Positions 26,524 through 36,003 of a stretch of 64,000 bases of DNA are shown one piece after another. Positions within the stretch are counted from its first letter, which is position 1, and each line of letters starts with the position of its first letter. The position numbers were made by a program, and so were the translations under genes. Location: positions 4,050 to 68,049 of the forward strand of contig NWBN01000032.1 of the NCBI GenBank assembly GCA_002633315.1. Reading direction: 5' to 3'. Source of the stretch: Bacteroidales bacterium Phil6 (lineage in GTDB: Bacteria; Bacteroidota; Bacteroidia; Bacteroidales; F082). The notes beneath the pieces are model-generated. The model saw only the letters and a list, made by a program, of their open reading frames with translations, was not told the origin of the DNA and made no database searches.

Positions 26524-28335
26524 ATGCAAAGTATTCGTAATGTTGCTATAATCGCTCATGTTGACCATGGTAAAACGACTTTGGTGGACAGGATTCTTTA
26601 CCAGTCGAAGTTGTTTAGAGATAATCAAAATGTAGGAGAATTGATATTGGATAACAATGACCTGGAACGGGAGCGAGGTATCACCATATTGTCAAAGAAT
26701 GTATCGGTACGATATAAAGGAATAAAAATCAATATAATAGATACTCCGGGACACTCTGATTTCGGTGGTGAAGTGGAACGTGTGCTTAATATGGCAGATG
26801 GTGTTATTTTGCTTGTAGATGCATTTGAAGGACCTATGCCACAGACTCGTTTTGTGTTGGAGAAGGCTATACAGTTAGGACTTAAACCCATAGTAGTGGT
26901 TAATAAGGTTGATAAACCCAACTGTTCTCCGGAAGAGACTCAGGAAGCGGTATTCGACCTTATGTTTAACCTCGGCGCTAATGATGACCAGTTGGATTTT
27001 CCTACAGTTTACGGCTCTTCAAAACAAGGTTGGATGTCTGACCATTGGACTCATGTTACCAATGATGTTTCTTATCTTCTCGATGTGATTCTCGAGACCA
27101 TACCGGAAGCTAAGTTTGAAGAAGGAACTCCTCAGATGCTGATTACTTCTTTGGATTACAGTTCGTATGTTGGTCGTATTGCTGTTGGCAGATTGAAACG
27201 TGGTGTATTGCAGGCCGGTATGAATGTGTCGCTCGTAAAACGAGACGGGACTGTCAAAAAATCTCAAATCAAGGAATTATATACTTTTGAAGGTCTTGGT
27301 AAGGAAAGGACGAAAAAGCCTGTCAATGCTGGCGATATTGTAGCAATTATGGGACTTGACGACTTTGAGATCGGTGATACTGTATGCGATTATGAGAATC
27401 CGGAAGCTTTGCCTACCATTCAAGTGGATGAGCCGACTATGAGTATGTTATTTACTATCAATAATTCTCCTTTTTTTGGTAAAGAAGGCAAGTTCGTTAC
27501 TTCCCGACATCTTCGTGACCGTCTTTACAGAGAGACAGAGAAAAATCTTGCTTTGCGCGTAGAAGAAACAGATTCACCGGATTCTTTTATGGTTTTCGGA
27601 AGAGGTATCCTGCATCTCAGTATTCTCATTGAAACGATGCGCCGTGAAGGTTATGAATTTCAAATCGGACAGCCTCGCGTCATAATCAAAGAGATTGACG
27701 GAAGAAAATGTGAACCTGTTGAGATGCTTACAGTTCAGGTGCCGGAAGATTTTGCAGGTCGTGTCATTGAATTGGTCTCCTCCCGTAAAGGTGAGATGAT
27801 TAATATGCAACCCAAAGGTGACCGCATGAACCTCGATTTTGAAATTCCTTCTCGTGGTCTCATTGGTCTCAGAAGCAATATGTTGACGGCAACAGAAGGC
27901 GAAGCTGTCATGTCTCACCGTTTTAAAGATTTTGAGCCATGGAAAGGTGAGATGCAAACGCGTAACAACGGTGCTCTCATAGCCATGGAAACAGGACAGG
28001 CTGTTCCTTATGCCTTGTGGAAACTTCAGGACAGAGGAACTTTTTTTGTCATGCCTAATGAAGATGTTTATGCAGGAGAGGTAATAGGTGAGAATACTCG
28101 TTCTAATGATATTGTTCTCAATGTCAATAAAACGAAGCATCTTACCAATGTGCGTGCCTCAGGTTCGGACGAGAAAATAGTATTGACACCACCATTGCGT
28201 TTTTCATTGGAGGAATATATGGAATATATTCGTGATGATGAATATCTTGAGGTTACTCCTAAGAGCTTGCGTCTGAGAAAGATCATCCTTGATGAGATAG
28301 AACGCAAGAGGGCTAATAAACGTATTGAAGAATGA
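26524..28335 (+). CDS. typA: Ribosome-associated GTPase TypA/BipA
   Basis: A 603-residue translational GTPase acting on 50S assembly and stress adaptation. The G1 motif is AHVDHGKTT (residues about 10-18), the switch region contains RERGIT, G3 is DTPGHSDFGGE and G4 is NKVDK. Domains II, III and V follow as in EF-G, and the C-terminal part has the BipA-specific RGLIGLRSNMLTATEGEAVM and KPWKGEMQTRNNGAL-like segment (here EPWKGEMQTRNNGALI). The length matches the family. Its stop lies two bases from the convergent stop of the histidine-kinase gene. Confidence 0.97.
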   Translation: MQSIRNVAIIAHVDHGKTTLVDRILYQSKLFRDNQNVGELILDNNDLERERGITILSKNVSVRYKGIKINIIDTPGHSDFGGEVERVLNMADGVILLVDAFEGPMPQTRFVLEKAIQLGLKPIVVVNKVDKPNCSPEETQEAVFDLMFNLGANDDQLDFPTVYGSSKQGWMSDHWTHVTNDVSYLLDVILETIPEAKFEEGTPQMLITSLDYSSYVGRIAVGRLKRGVLQAGMNVSLVKRDGTVKKSQIKELYTFEGLGKERTKKPVNAGDIVAIMGLDDFEIGDTVCDYENPEALPTIQVDEPTMSMLFTINNSPFFGKEGKFVTSRHLRDRLYRETEKNLALRVEETDSPDSFMVFGRGILHLSILIETMRREGYEFQIGQPRVIIKEIDGRKCEPVEMLTVQVPEDFAGRVIELVSSRKGEMINMQPKGDRMNLDFEIPSRGLIGLRSNMLTATEGEAVMSHRFKDFEPWKGEMQTRNNGALIAMETGQAVPYALWKLQDRGTFFVMPNEDVYAGEVIGENTRSNDIVLNVNKTKHLTNVRASGSDEKIVLTPPLRFSLEEYMEYIRDDEYLEVTPKSLRLRKIILDEIERKRANKRIEE

Positions 28336-28337
28336 TT

Positions 28338-30794
28338 CTATGTGATGCCGTACTTCTCATAAAGATGATTTAAGAAGTCATCGGCTTGGTTTATAAATTC
28401 CAAAGAACGTGATTTCCAGTCGGGCAGGGGATCACGTTTTTCTTTTCCTGCAATATCCATTTCGTTAAGAAATGCAGCCATATCTTTTTTCTCCAGTTGT
28501 ACGAACATTGGACACATCCTGTGACATAAGCTACAAGCAGCTATATAGTCGTCATTGTTAACTGCTGTGTTAAATGTTATTAGGTTATCTGCCGTTGTAT
28601 CGGTGAAAACCTGTAAAATGTTTCGTATTGACTCGTCATCACCGAAAATGGAGTATAATTCAGGGAACTCATCGGTGAAAACAGAAGGCTGTTTTTCCTC
28701 TTCAGTTACAGGACAATTTAGAATGGTGGCTATGTCATTGATAGAAAAAGGTTTCTCTAAATATCCGTCAAAGCCTTCTGCCAATGTCTTGCGATGATTG
28801 TATTCAGAACGTGCCGTCATTAAAATAACCTTCTTGTCAGGGTTAATGTTTTTGATGATATTAAGAACGTCATTGCCACTGTATGTGCCCATTTCCCTGT
28901 CTGTCAATATTACATCATATATATCAAGTTTGTCCAAATATTTGTTGAACTCCACTGATGTCAGACATATATCGGAATGATGTCCAAGTTTGTCCAACAT
29001 TGCCTTGGTGACAGTGAGCAAACTATTGTCATCATCTATTATAAGTATGTTCAAATGTTTTTTGTCACATACAACAACAGTAGTTTCCTCCCTGTTGTGT
29101 GAGCCATCCGAAATCTTGACCGGTATCTGAACTTCTATATGTGTTCCGTAGTTGACTTTGGACTTAACGGATATTTTCCCATTCAGTAACTCTATCATGC
29201 CTTTCACAACATATAATCCGAAACCGGAGCCTTCGCTTAATTCGCTATTCTTTTCTATCCTGCTGAAAGGTTTGAAAATATCATCCATTCTCTCCTCAGG
29301 TATTCCAACACCTTGGTCTATAATGCTGAAAATCATTTTGTTGTCAGTATTGTAAACACCAAAGTGTATTTCTCCCTCTATTGTGTATTTGGTGGCGTTG
29401 GATAATATGTTGCATAATATTTGCTTTATTTTTAATGCATCTGAAATGACATACATATCGTCTGCTATCTTTTTATGATAGTGAAGCGACAAATTTTTGC
29501 TTTCGGTTATTGGCATAAACATGTTTTTTATGTCATCGCACATTTTTGAGATATTAAACTCGGTTCGGGATATAACTTGTTTTCCTTGGTCGAGACTTGA
29601 ATAGTTGAGAAGATTGGACAATAGCTCAAGAATATGCTCAGATGAACGTTTTATGGAGATAATTCGTTGATTATTATTAAGTTCGTTGTTGTCCATTTGT
29701 AATAATTCGATATTGCCCATTATGGAAGATAATGGAGTTTTTATGTCATGTGATACTGATAATAGCAATTTATGACGGCTTTCCATTATTTCTTCTGTTT
29801 TTTTCTTTGCTTCTTCGGTTGCTTTTTGGGCTTTTGATACTTTTTCTACATCATTGAATATGAAAAATATGAATGTCAATATCAGAATCAGTGCCATCAC
29901 GCCTCCGATTATGGCGTAGTTTATATTTCTATCGATAAGAGCCTCGCTTTTCTGGACTTCTTCCAAAATTGAATATAACGTCTGCCGATGAAGTATTATT
30001 AAAATGTCCGCAAGTTCTTCCGCTATTTTTTGATCTGCAGCCATTAGCTCATCATATTGTTTCTCAATATTCTGTACCATTGCAATATATTCAGACTTTC
30101 CTTTCTCCGTATATAACTTGATGTCTTGCAGTATATCTATGGTATTATCTTTTTCGATATTTTCAATGGTGTCTATCGTGGTTTTAGATACCAATACCAA
30201 GCTGTCCAATGAATTGTCAGGTGAAAAAACATCTCCTATTCTTTGAAAAAAGTTTTTTTTCTGTGGTTTGTATATAATTGTATCTTGCTCTTGTATGCTT
30301 ATGTTTTTTTGAGTCTTGACTTCCGGTTGGTAGTTGTTGACTAAGTTGAAAATCTCATTGTAAGGATTGAAACTGTTATATTGGTTCGACATCTCAATAA
30401 TTATCACCTTTTTCATATTAAGCAACTCAATGATGTCTGACAACAGAATCTGGTTTACAGTACTGTCGTTGTAATAATATTTGATTGAATCATTAATGCT
30501 TTTTATTTTTTCTATGCTTTGGTTGAAATCCTCGAGATGCTGTTTGTTGTCCGTTATGGTGAATAAATTTGCTGCGGATTGCGCTTCATTGACTTCGCTT
30601 ATAAGTTCATTTGTAAATTCGAGTACTTTGTCGTTGCGTTGTATGTTTTCTCTCTGTGATTTGATACTGTCTTTCAGACTGTTGATATACAAAACACCGG
30701 CAACGCATGAAAAGGCACAAAAAATATATATGGCGATAGCATTCCACCTGAATCTGACTCTGTAATTCTTGTTCTTTGTACCCTTTTTATCCAT
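28338..30794 (-). CDS. Hybrid sensor histidine kinase with receiver and Hpt domains
   Basis: An 818-residue inner-membrane sensor. TM1 is near residues 12-32, a periplasmic or sensor region of about 255 residues is predicted rich in helices, and TM2 is near 290-312. The kinase core has H349 in SVSHDIKTPLSSI, the N-box ILCNILSNATKY, and G-boxes DQGVGIPE and GSGFGLYVVKGM. The receiver domain has D632 in DVILTDREMG. The C-terminal Hpt-like domain has H758 in LCHRMCPMF. No separate DNA-binding output domain is present, so the phosphoryl group must go to another protein. It lies 11 bases after the SLC13 transporter gene, suggesting that it senses the transported anion or the transporter state. Confidence 0.92.
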   Translation of the reverse strand: MDKKGTKNKNYRVRFRWNAIAIYIFCAFSCVAGVLYINSLKDSIKSQRENIQRNDKVLEFTNELISEVNEAQSAANLFTITDNKQHLEDFNQSIEKIKSINDSIKYYYNDSTVNQILLSDIIELLNMKKVIIIEMSNQYNSFNPYNEIFNLVNNYQPEVKTQKNISIQEQDTIIYKPQKKNFFQRIGDVFSPDNSLDSLVLVSKTTIDTIENIEKDNTIDILQDIKLYTEKGKSEYIAMVQNIEKQYDELMAADQKIAEELADILIILHRQTLYSILEEVQKSEALIDRNINYAIIGGVMALILILTFIFFIFNDVEKVSKAQKATEEAKKKTEEIMESRHKLLLSVSHDIKTPLSSIMGNIELLQMDNNELNNNQRIISIKRSSEHILELLSNLLNYSSLDQGKQVISRTEFNISKMCDDIKNMFMPITESKNLSLHYHKKIADDMYVISDALKIKQILCNILSNATKYTIEGEIHFGVYNTDNKMIFSIIDQGVGIPEERMDDIFKPFSRIEKNSELSEGSGFGLYVVKGMIELLNGKISVKSKVNYGTHIEVQIPVKISDGSHNREETTVVVCDKKHLNILIIDDDNSLLTVTKAMLDKLGHHSDICLTSVEFNKYLDKLDIYDVILTDREMGTYSGNDVLNIIKNINPDKKVILMTARSEYNHRKTLAEGFDGYLEKPFSINDIATILNCPVTEEEKQPSVFTDEFPELYSIFGDDESIRNILQVFTDTTADNLITFNTAVNNDDYIAACSLCHRMCPMFVQLEKKDMAAFLNEMDIAGKEKRDPLPDWKSRSLEFINQADDFLNHLYEKYGIT

Positions 30795-30805
30795 ACATTA
30801 AACTA

Positions 30806-32272
30806 TTAAAACAACCCGGCTTTTCCTAATGTTATTAGCATAAGATATGCTAATGCCAATCCCACGACCCCAATGATGACACCTGTTATCTCCATGTGAC
30901 GCACCTTGATAAAACCTGTACCGTAAGCAAGGGCATTGGGAGGGGTACTGATTGGCAATATCATGCCGAGTGATGATGCTAAAGTGACACCTATAAGTAA
31001 GGTCCGTATTCCGCCAAATCCAACCAAGATATCTTGCATCCCGATTCCAACAGCCACCATGACGGGCAATAACAGTGTAGCTGTTGCAGTGTGTGATATT
31101 ATGTTGGAAACTATCCAGCACAACACACCGGTACCTATAATGATAAAGATGGGAGACCATGTGTCAAATGGAATTGCTTTTACGAGGTCATTTGCTAATC
31201 CTGTTTTATAAAGTGCAACTCCTAAAGCAAATCCTCCGGCAACAAGCCATAACACGCTCCAATTGATGGTTTTTAAGTCGTCTTTGGTGAATATGCCTGT
31301 CACACAGAATACCGCTATAGGTATCATTGCAACTACATTGGAGTTGATACCTGTCAATTTGTCTAATACCCATAATAATATTGTTATTACTAAAGTTATA
31401 TATACTATTATGGTGTCTTTGCCTTTTTTTGCACCACCTTCTATGGTGAGGTCTATGGTTTTCTGTTTGAACGGAAATAGTTTTATCAATAATATCCAAG
31501 CAAAAAACAGCATTATAAGAGTATATGGCAACATCACGCCAACCCATTCTCCAAAGCCTATGTTCATGTTAAGACCTTCAGGGTCATTGAGATATTTCAA
31601 AGCTATGGCATTGGGCGGGGTGCCAATTGGAGTTGCAATGCCTCCTATGTTGGCTCCTATAGGTATTGCCAATGCTATGCCTATACGTCCTTTGCCGTCT
31701 TCAGGCAATTGTTTCAATACAGGTGCCATGAATGTCAGCATCATGGCAGCAGTGGCCGTGTTGCTGATAAACATTGAGAAGAGACCGGTGATTAAAAGAA
31801 ATCCTAACAGTACGAATTCGGACTTCTTTCCAAATGGCTTGAAAAACAATCTCGCAAGTTGCACGTCTATACCCAGTTTCGATGCAGCTGAAGCCAAAAT
31901 GAATCCTCCTAAAAACAACATTATTATAGGGTCGGAAAAACAGGCCATGATACTTGCGTATGGTATGGTCTCGCCTAAGGTCTTACCTGGAGCTACATCG
32001 TAGAACATTGATATGGAACTGTTTGAACATGTCAATAGTAATATTACCACTATTAACACCGAAGTGGTCCAAGAAGGTATGGCTTCAGTCAGCCACATGA
32101 TAAATGCAAACCCGAAAATTGCTATTACTCTATGCTCTATGACACTTATATCGGGTAATCCAATTAGACTTGACGGGATGTTCCATAACACTAAAAATAC
32201 AGTGACAGCAATAAGTATCTTTATAATCTTTCCGTAATCAATAGTTGTGTTTTTATTAGAAGTCATATCCAT
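30806..32272 (-). CDS. SLC13/DASS-family anion:sodium symporter
   Basis: A 488-residue integral membrane protein with about 11-13 hydrophobic segments. Two repeats carry the family signatures ISNTATAAMML and IGGIATPIGTPPNAIAL in the first half, and HTATATLLLPV and LPISTPPNALAYGTG in the second. These SNT and TPPN loops bind sodium and carboxylate or sulfate in DASS transporters. Likely substrates are succinate or related dicarboxylates, or sulfate. First gene of an operon with the hybrid histidine kinase and driven by a consensus promoter. Confidence 0.93.
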   Translation of the reverse strand: MDMTSNKNTTIDYGKIIKILIAVTVFLVLWNIPSSLIGLPDISVIEHRVIAIFGFAFIMWLTEAIPSWTTSVLIVVILLLTCSNSSISMFYDVAPGKTLGETIPYASIMACFSDPIIMLFLGGFILASAASKLGIDVQLARLFFKPFGKKSEFVLLGFLLITGLFSMFISNTATAAMMLTFMAPVLKQLPEDGKGRIGIALAIPIGANIGGIATPIGTPPNAIALKYLNDPEGLNMNIGFGEWVGVMLPYTLIMLFFAWILLIKLFPFKQKTIDLTIEGGAKKGKDTIIVYITLVITILLWVLDKLTGINSNVVAMIPIAVFCVTGIFTKDDLKTINWSVLWLVAGGFALGVALYKTGLANDLVKAIPFDTWSPIFIIIGTGVLCWIVSNIISHTATATLLLPVMVAVGIGMQDILVGFGGIRTLLIGVTLASSLGMILPISTPPNALAYGTGFIKVRHMEITGVIIGVVGLALAYLMLITLGKAGLF

Positions 32273-32305
32273 TATCCTATAATTATATATGTCTGTATTT
32301 TATCG

Positions 32306-32337
32306 CAAAATTAATTTATTTTGTCAAAAATAGCAAA
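32306..32337 (-). promoter_or_regulatory. Bacteroidota-type promoter of transporter-kinase operon
   Basis: On the minus strand, TTTG (plus 32334-32337) and TAATTTTG (plus 32306-32313) are 20 bases apart. The transporter start codon at 32272 follows about 34 bases after the -7 box. Confidence 0.75.
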
Positions 32338-32456
32338 AATAATCTTGTATTTGTATCTAATGTCGATTATTTGTGAGATTAAACATATAATTGTATGAAT
32401 TTGTTAATTTGAAGTACAGTATATTTATGTTAAAAGATAAAGATGTAATGTTTAGT

Positions 32457-32497
32457 AAAAAAAATAAAGGATTTCTTACAAAAAAGAAATCCTTTAT
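32457..32497 (-). terminator. Terminator of the efflux operon
   Basis: A 14 bp stem (32464-32477 with 32484-32497, loop 6) is followed on the minus strand by a long T-run (plus 32457-32464). It lies 45 bases beyond the stop of the P-II-like gene. Confidence 0.8.
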
Positions 32498-32541
32498 AAA
32501 TAAAATGTATGAGAAAAATTTTTATCAATTTAAGATGTTTT

Positions 32542-32835
32542 TCAAACGGTTTTGTCTATTTTCCAGGCAAACGCTCTCAATCCTAGTTCCTCTGAGATAC
32601 AGTCCAATTTATGAAGACTGTCCATGATGGCATCGACATTGTCGTCTTCTACAAATGTAATAAGTGCATCATTAAACGTAGGCCATGTATGTGTTCCAAG
32701 ATGGGGTTCTCCCTTGTCGCTTCCACGGCCGGAGATTTCTGTCCAGCATGTATATCCTCTTGTGCCATGTTTTTCAAGCAATAAGATAATCTCATCGTAA
32801 TATGCTTGGTTATATGCTACAAATATTCCTGTCAT
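32542..32835 (-). CDS. Small P-II/CutA-like protein of the RND operon
   Basis: 97 residues with the alternating pattern of a ferredoxin-like P-II fold (beta start MTGIFVAYNQAYYDEIILLL, middle TFNDALITFVEDDNVDAIMD). There is no signal peptide, so it is cytoplasmic. It begins one base after the RND transporter stop and is the last gene of the efflux operon. Small P-II-like or DUF3240-like proteins accompany RND transporters elsewhere. A sensor or regulator of pump activity is a plausible inference. It lacks the classical uridylylation T-loop Tyr motif. Confidence 0.75.
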   Translation of the reverse strand: MTGIFVAYNQAYYDEIILLLEKHGTRGYTCWTEISGRGSDKGEPHLGTHTWPTFNDALITFVEDDNVDAIMDSLHKLDCISEELGLRAFAWKIDKTV

Positions 32836-32836
32836 T

Positions 32837-35800
32837 TTATAATTGTTTTGATTGTTCTAATTGTTTTAATGCTAAACGTTTTGCTTTCCTTGCTTCCCTT
32901 TTCTTTTTTCTTGAAACGAAAATTGCATAAAGGGTAGGGATGAGGACCAATGTTATCAATGTTGACATCGAAAGTCCCCATGCCACAGTGATACCGAGTC
33001 CGTTCCACATTTCAGCACCTTCACCATCGCCTATCGCCAAAGGTATCATACCTAATACTGTTGTCAATGTGGTCATTAAAATAGGACGTAAACGCTGTCT
33101 TGAAGCAGTTACTATGGCGGTGTTGACATCCATACCTCTGTCTAAACATAAGATGGAGTAGTCTATAAGCACAATACCGTTTTTCACCACTATACCGGCT
33201 AATATCAATACACCTATCAAAGCCATTATATCCAATGCCATGGAATGAACGGTTAAACCAATCAATACGCCGGTGATGGCAAAAGGTATTGAGAACATGA
33301 TGACAAATGGGTCAGTCAAAGATTCGAACTGAGCTGCCATCACAACGTAAACGAGTATTATTATAAGGAACAACAGAGTAAACAAATCGCTGAAAGAATC
33401 CTGTTGATCTTCATAACTACCTGCTATTTTTACCATGAATTCTGTAGGTATGTCTGCCTGTTTAATGAATGACTCGGCTTTTTGCACACCTTCACTAAGT
33501 GCATATCCTTTAGTAACAATACCGGTAATGGTGACGATACGTTCACGGTCTTTACGTTCAATGGTAGGCGGCGTCGCTCCTTCAATTACATTGGCTACTT
33601 CACTTACTTTTATGGCTTGTCCCTGTGAATTGTATAGTACAATATTTTCGATATCTTCTACACTTGTACGGAATTCAGGTGCATAACGCACTCTGATGTT
33701 ATATTCATCACCATCTTCACGGAAATATGACATGATAGAACCATTGATGCGGTTTCTGACAAATGATGATGCTGTAGTGAGGTCTATGCCGTTGAGCATC
33801 AGTTTCTCTCTGTCAAAATCAACGTGGTATTCAGGTGTATATTCGTCACGGCTGATAAGTACCTGTGAAAATTCTTCGGTATTGTTCATCATATCAGCAA
33901 GTTCTTTTGCCAATCTGTCTGATGTATCGAAATCATAACCGTAGATTTCCAACTCGACACTTGAGCTGCCGGCAAATCCTCTTCCTTCAGAAACATCGTA
34001 TTTTTTTATCTCAGGATTGTTTTTCAGGTCTTTTCTTATCCATTCCGCGATTTCCTGAGTGCTTCGTGTTCTGTCCATCTTGCTTCCGACGCTGATATTC
34101 ATGGATATTATATGCGTTCCATTGTCTTGCATGGATGCAAAAGCATTATCTTCATCGGCAACGCCGTAACGATAGTTCAAAAACTCTATCTCCGGTATTG
34201 AATCCATGTATTTTCTTGATAATTCTGCTGCCAACTCATCAGTTACATTTTCGCCTGTACCGATGGGAAGTTCAATGCTGATAGACAGACGACCTTGGTC
34301 CATTGTCGGCATGAAACCTGTCTTTAGATTGGGTAATGTCAGGAACAATGTGCCGGCGAAAATGCCTATGGCCAATAATATTACTGCAAGACGATGCGTG
34401 ACAGCCCAGTTGATGAGATGTCCATATCCTCTGTTAATGGCATCCAGACCTTTGTTGATGGGCCTGAATACTATGTCATGCCATGAGTGGTTGTTGGCAT
34501 TTTGTTTCAACATGCGGGAACACATCATAGGTACAAGGGTCAAAGCTGCCGATGTGGATACTATCATGATGATACTTACAATCCATCCCAATTGATTGAA
34601 GAATACACCAACAGTTCCCTTTATCATAGTCAGAGGCAAGAAAACCGCCAACATTGTCAGGGTAGAAGCAATGACGGAGATAGAAACTTCTTGTGTGGCA
34701 TGTACTGCAGCTTCTTTGGGTTTGACGCCTCTGTCTATATGTGTGGTGATATTCTCCAAAACCACAATGGCATCGTCCACAACCATACCAATGGCAATAC
34801 TCAATGCACTCATGGATATTATATTCAGAGTATTACCGGAGGCAAACAGATATATTACAGATGCCACCAGTGAAATGGGGATTGACAATACGATGATGAT
34901 AGTGGCTCTCCATCTGCCAAGGAATACAAATACCACCAACATCACAAGTATGAACGTTGTAAAGATAGTCTCTTCTAATGAGTTGATTGTGTTGATAATA
35001 TTAGTCGAGGTGTCGTTAATGATATTTATCTTGATGTCGGAAGGCAAGGAACTCTCTATCTTTTTCAATTCCTTTTTGACACCTTTGATGACTTGAACAG
35101 CATTGGCGTCGGTCTGTTTTTGAATGGTAATACTAGCACCACGTTCGCCATTGGTATAAACTTTTTGCAGACGCTCCTGTTCCCCGTCTTTTACTTTGGC
35201 GACATCGCGAAGATATATCGGCCTTCCATTATAACTGCCTATCACAATATCCAACATCTCTTTTGCAGCGTCAAATTCTTTCTCAATACGTACCGAATAA
35301 GTATTGGAACCTATGTCGATTGTTCCGGCCGGGGTGTTACGGTTCTCATTGGCTATTGCCGATGAGATGGCTTCCACTGTCAAATTGTATGCTTCCAACT
35401 TGTTGGGGTCAACAAATACTTGAATCTCACGTTTGGGCGCACCGGCAACAGAAACAGTACCTACACCGTTTACACGTGCTAACGGCGTCGCAAGTTTGTC
35501 ATCCAATATCTTGTCCAAACCGCTAAGACTTTCCTCTGCACTTGCAGAAAGCATCATAACAGGCATGTCTTCAATACTAAACTTGAATATTGTGGGATTT
35601 CCTACATTGTCAGGAAGGTCTGTCCTTACCATGTCCAATTTGTCTCGAACATCATTGGTGGCTTTGTCAATGTCTATACCATAGTTGAATTCAAGATATA
35701 TTATTGAAACATTTTCTTTAGATGATGAAGTGATGTGTTTAAGGTCACTAACACTGTTTAACACGTTTTCCAAAGGCTTGGAAACATTGGTCTCGATATC

Positions 35801-35971
35801 TGCAGCACTCGCACCGGAATATGTTGTCATTACCATAATGGTGTTTTCACCCATGTCAGGTAAAAGATTTATAGCAAGTTGCCTAAGAGAAAAGATACCA
35901 AGTATCGCTATGGTGACAAATACCAAAGATACTGTCACCGGATGATTTACTGATGATCTGTATAAACTCAT
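32837..35971 (-). CDS. RND multidrug efflux transporter (AcrB/HAE1 type)
   Basis: A 1044-residue inner-membrane proton antiporter forming the pump of a tripartite system. TM1 is at the start (PVTVSLVFVTIAILGIF), large periplasmic loops occur in both halves, and TM4 carries the proton-relay pair in AIGMVVDDAIVVLENI. A second block of TMs ends near residue 1020 with the basic tail RKKKREARKAKR. The length matches HAE1-family members. It sits between the adaptor gene (32 bases upstream) and the P-II-like gene. Confidence 0.95.
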   Translation of the reverse strand: MSLYRSSVNHPVTVSLVFVTIAILGIFSLRQLAINLLPDMGENTIMVMTTYSGASAADIETNVSKPLENVLNSVSDLKHITSSSKENVSIIYLEFNYGIDIDKATNDVRDKLDMVRTDLPDNVGNPTIFKFSIEDMPVMMLSASAEESLSGLDKILDDKLATPLARVNGVGTVSVAGAPKREIQVFVDPNKLEAYNLTVEAISSAIANENRNTPAGTIDIGSNTYSVRIEKEFDAAKEMLDIVIGSYNGRPIYLRDVAKVKDGEQERLQKVYTNGERGASITIQKQTDANAVQVIKGVKKELKKIESSLPSDIKINIINDTSTNIINTINSLEETIFTTFILVMLVVFVFLGRWRATIIIVLSIPISLVASVIYLFASGNTLNIISMSALSIAIGMVVDDAIVVLENITTHIDRGVKPKEAAVHATQEVSISVIASTLTMLAVFLPLTMIKGTVGVFFNQLGWIVSIIMIVSTSAALTLVPMMCSRMLKQNANNHSWHDIVFRPINKGLDAINRGYGHLINWAVTHRLAVILLAIGIFAGTLFLTLPNLKTGFMPTMDQGRLSISIELPIGTGENVTDELAAELSRKYMDSIPEIEFLNYRYGVADEDNAFASMQDNGTHIISMNISVGSKMDRTRSTQEIAEWIRKDLKNNPEIKKYDVSEGRGFAGSSSVELEIYGYDFDTSDRLAKELADMMNNTEEFSQVLISRDEYTPEYHVDFDREKLMLNGIDLTTASSFVRNRINGSIMSYFREDGDEYNIRVRYAPEFRTSVEDIENIVLYNSQGQAIKVSEVANVIEGATPPTIERKDRERIVTITGIVTKGYALSEGVQKAESFIKQADIPTEFMVKIAGSYEDQQDSFSDLFTLLFLIIILVYVVMAAQFESLTDPFVIMFSIPFAITGVLIGLTVHSMALDIMALIGVLILAGIVVKNGIVLIDYSILCLDRGMDVNTAIVTASRQRLRPILMTTLTTVLGMIPLAIGDGEGAEMWNGLGITVAWGLSMSTLITLVLIPTLYAIFVSRKKKREARKAKRLALKQLEQSKQL

Positions 35972-36003
35972 TGTTAAATTCTTTTACTTGTACTTTTGAA
36001 ATG

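Noticed and set aside
31263-32003. Plus-strand frame of 246 residues opposite the SLC13 transporter
   Set aside because: Mirror frame of a hydrophobic transporter gene. The minus-strand product has both DASS signature repeats and a consensus promoter.
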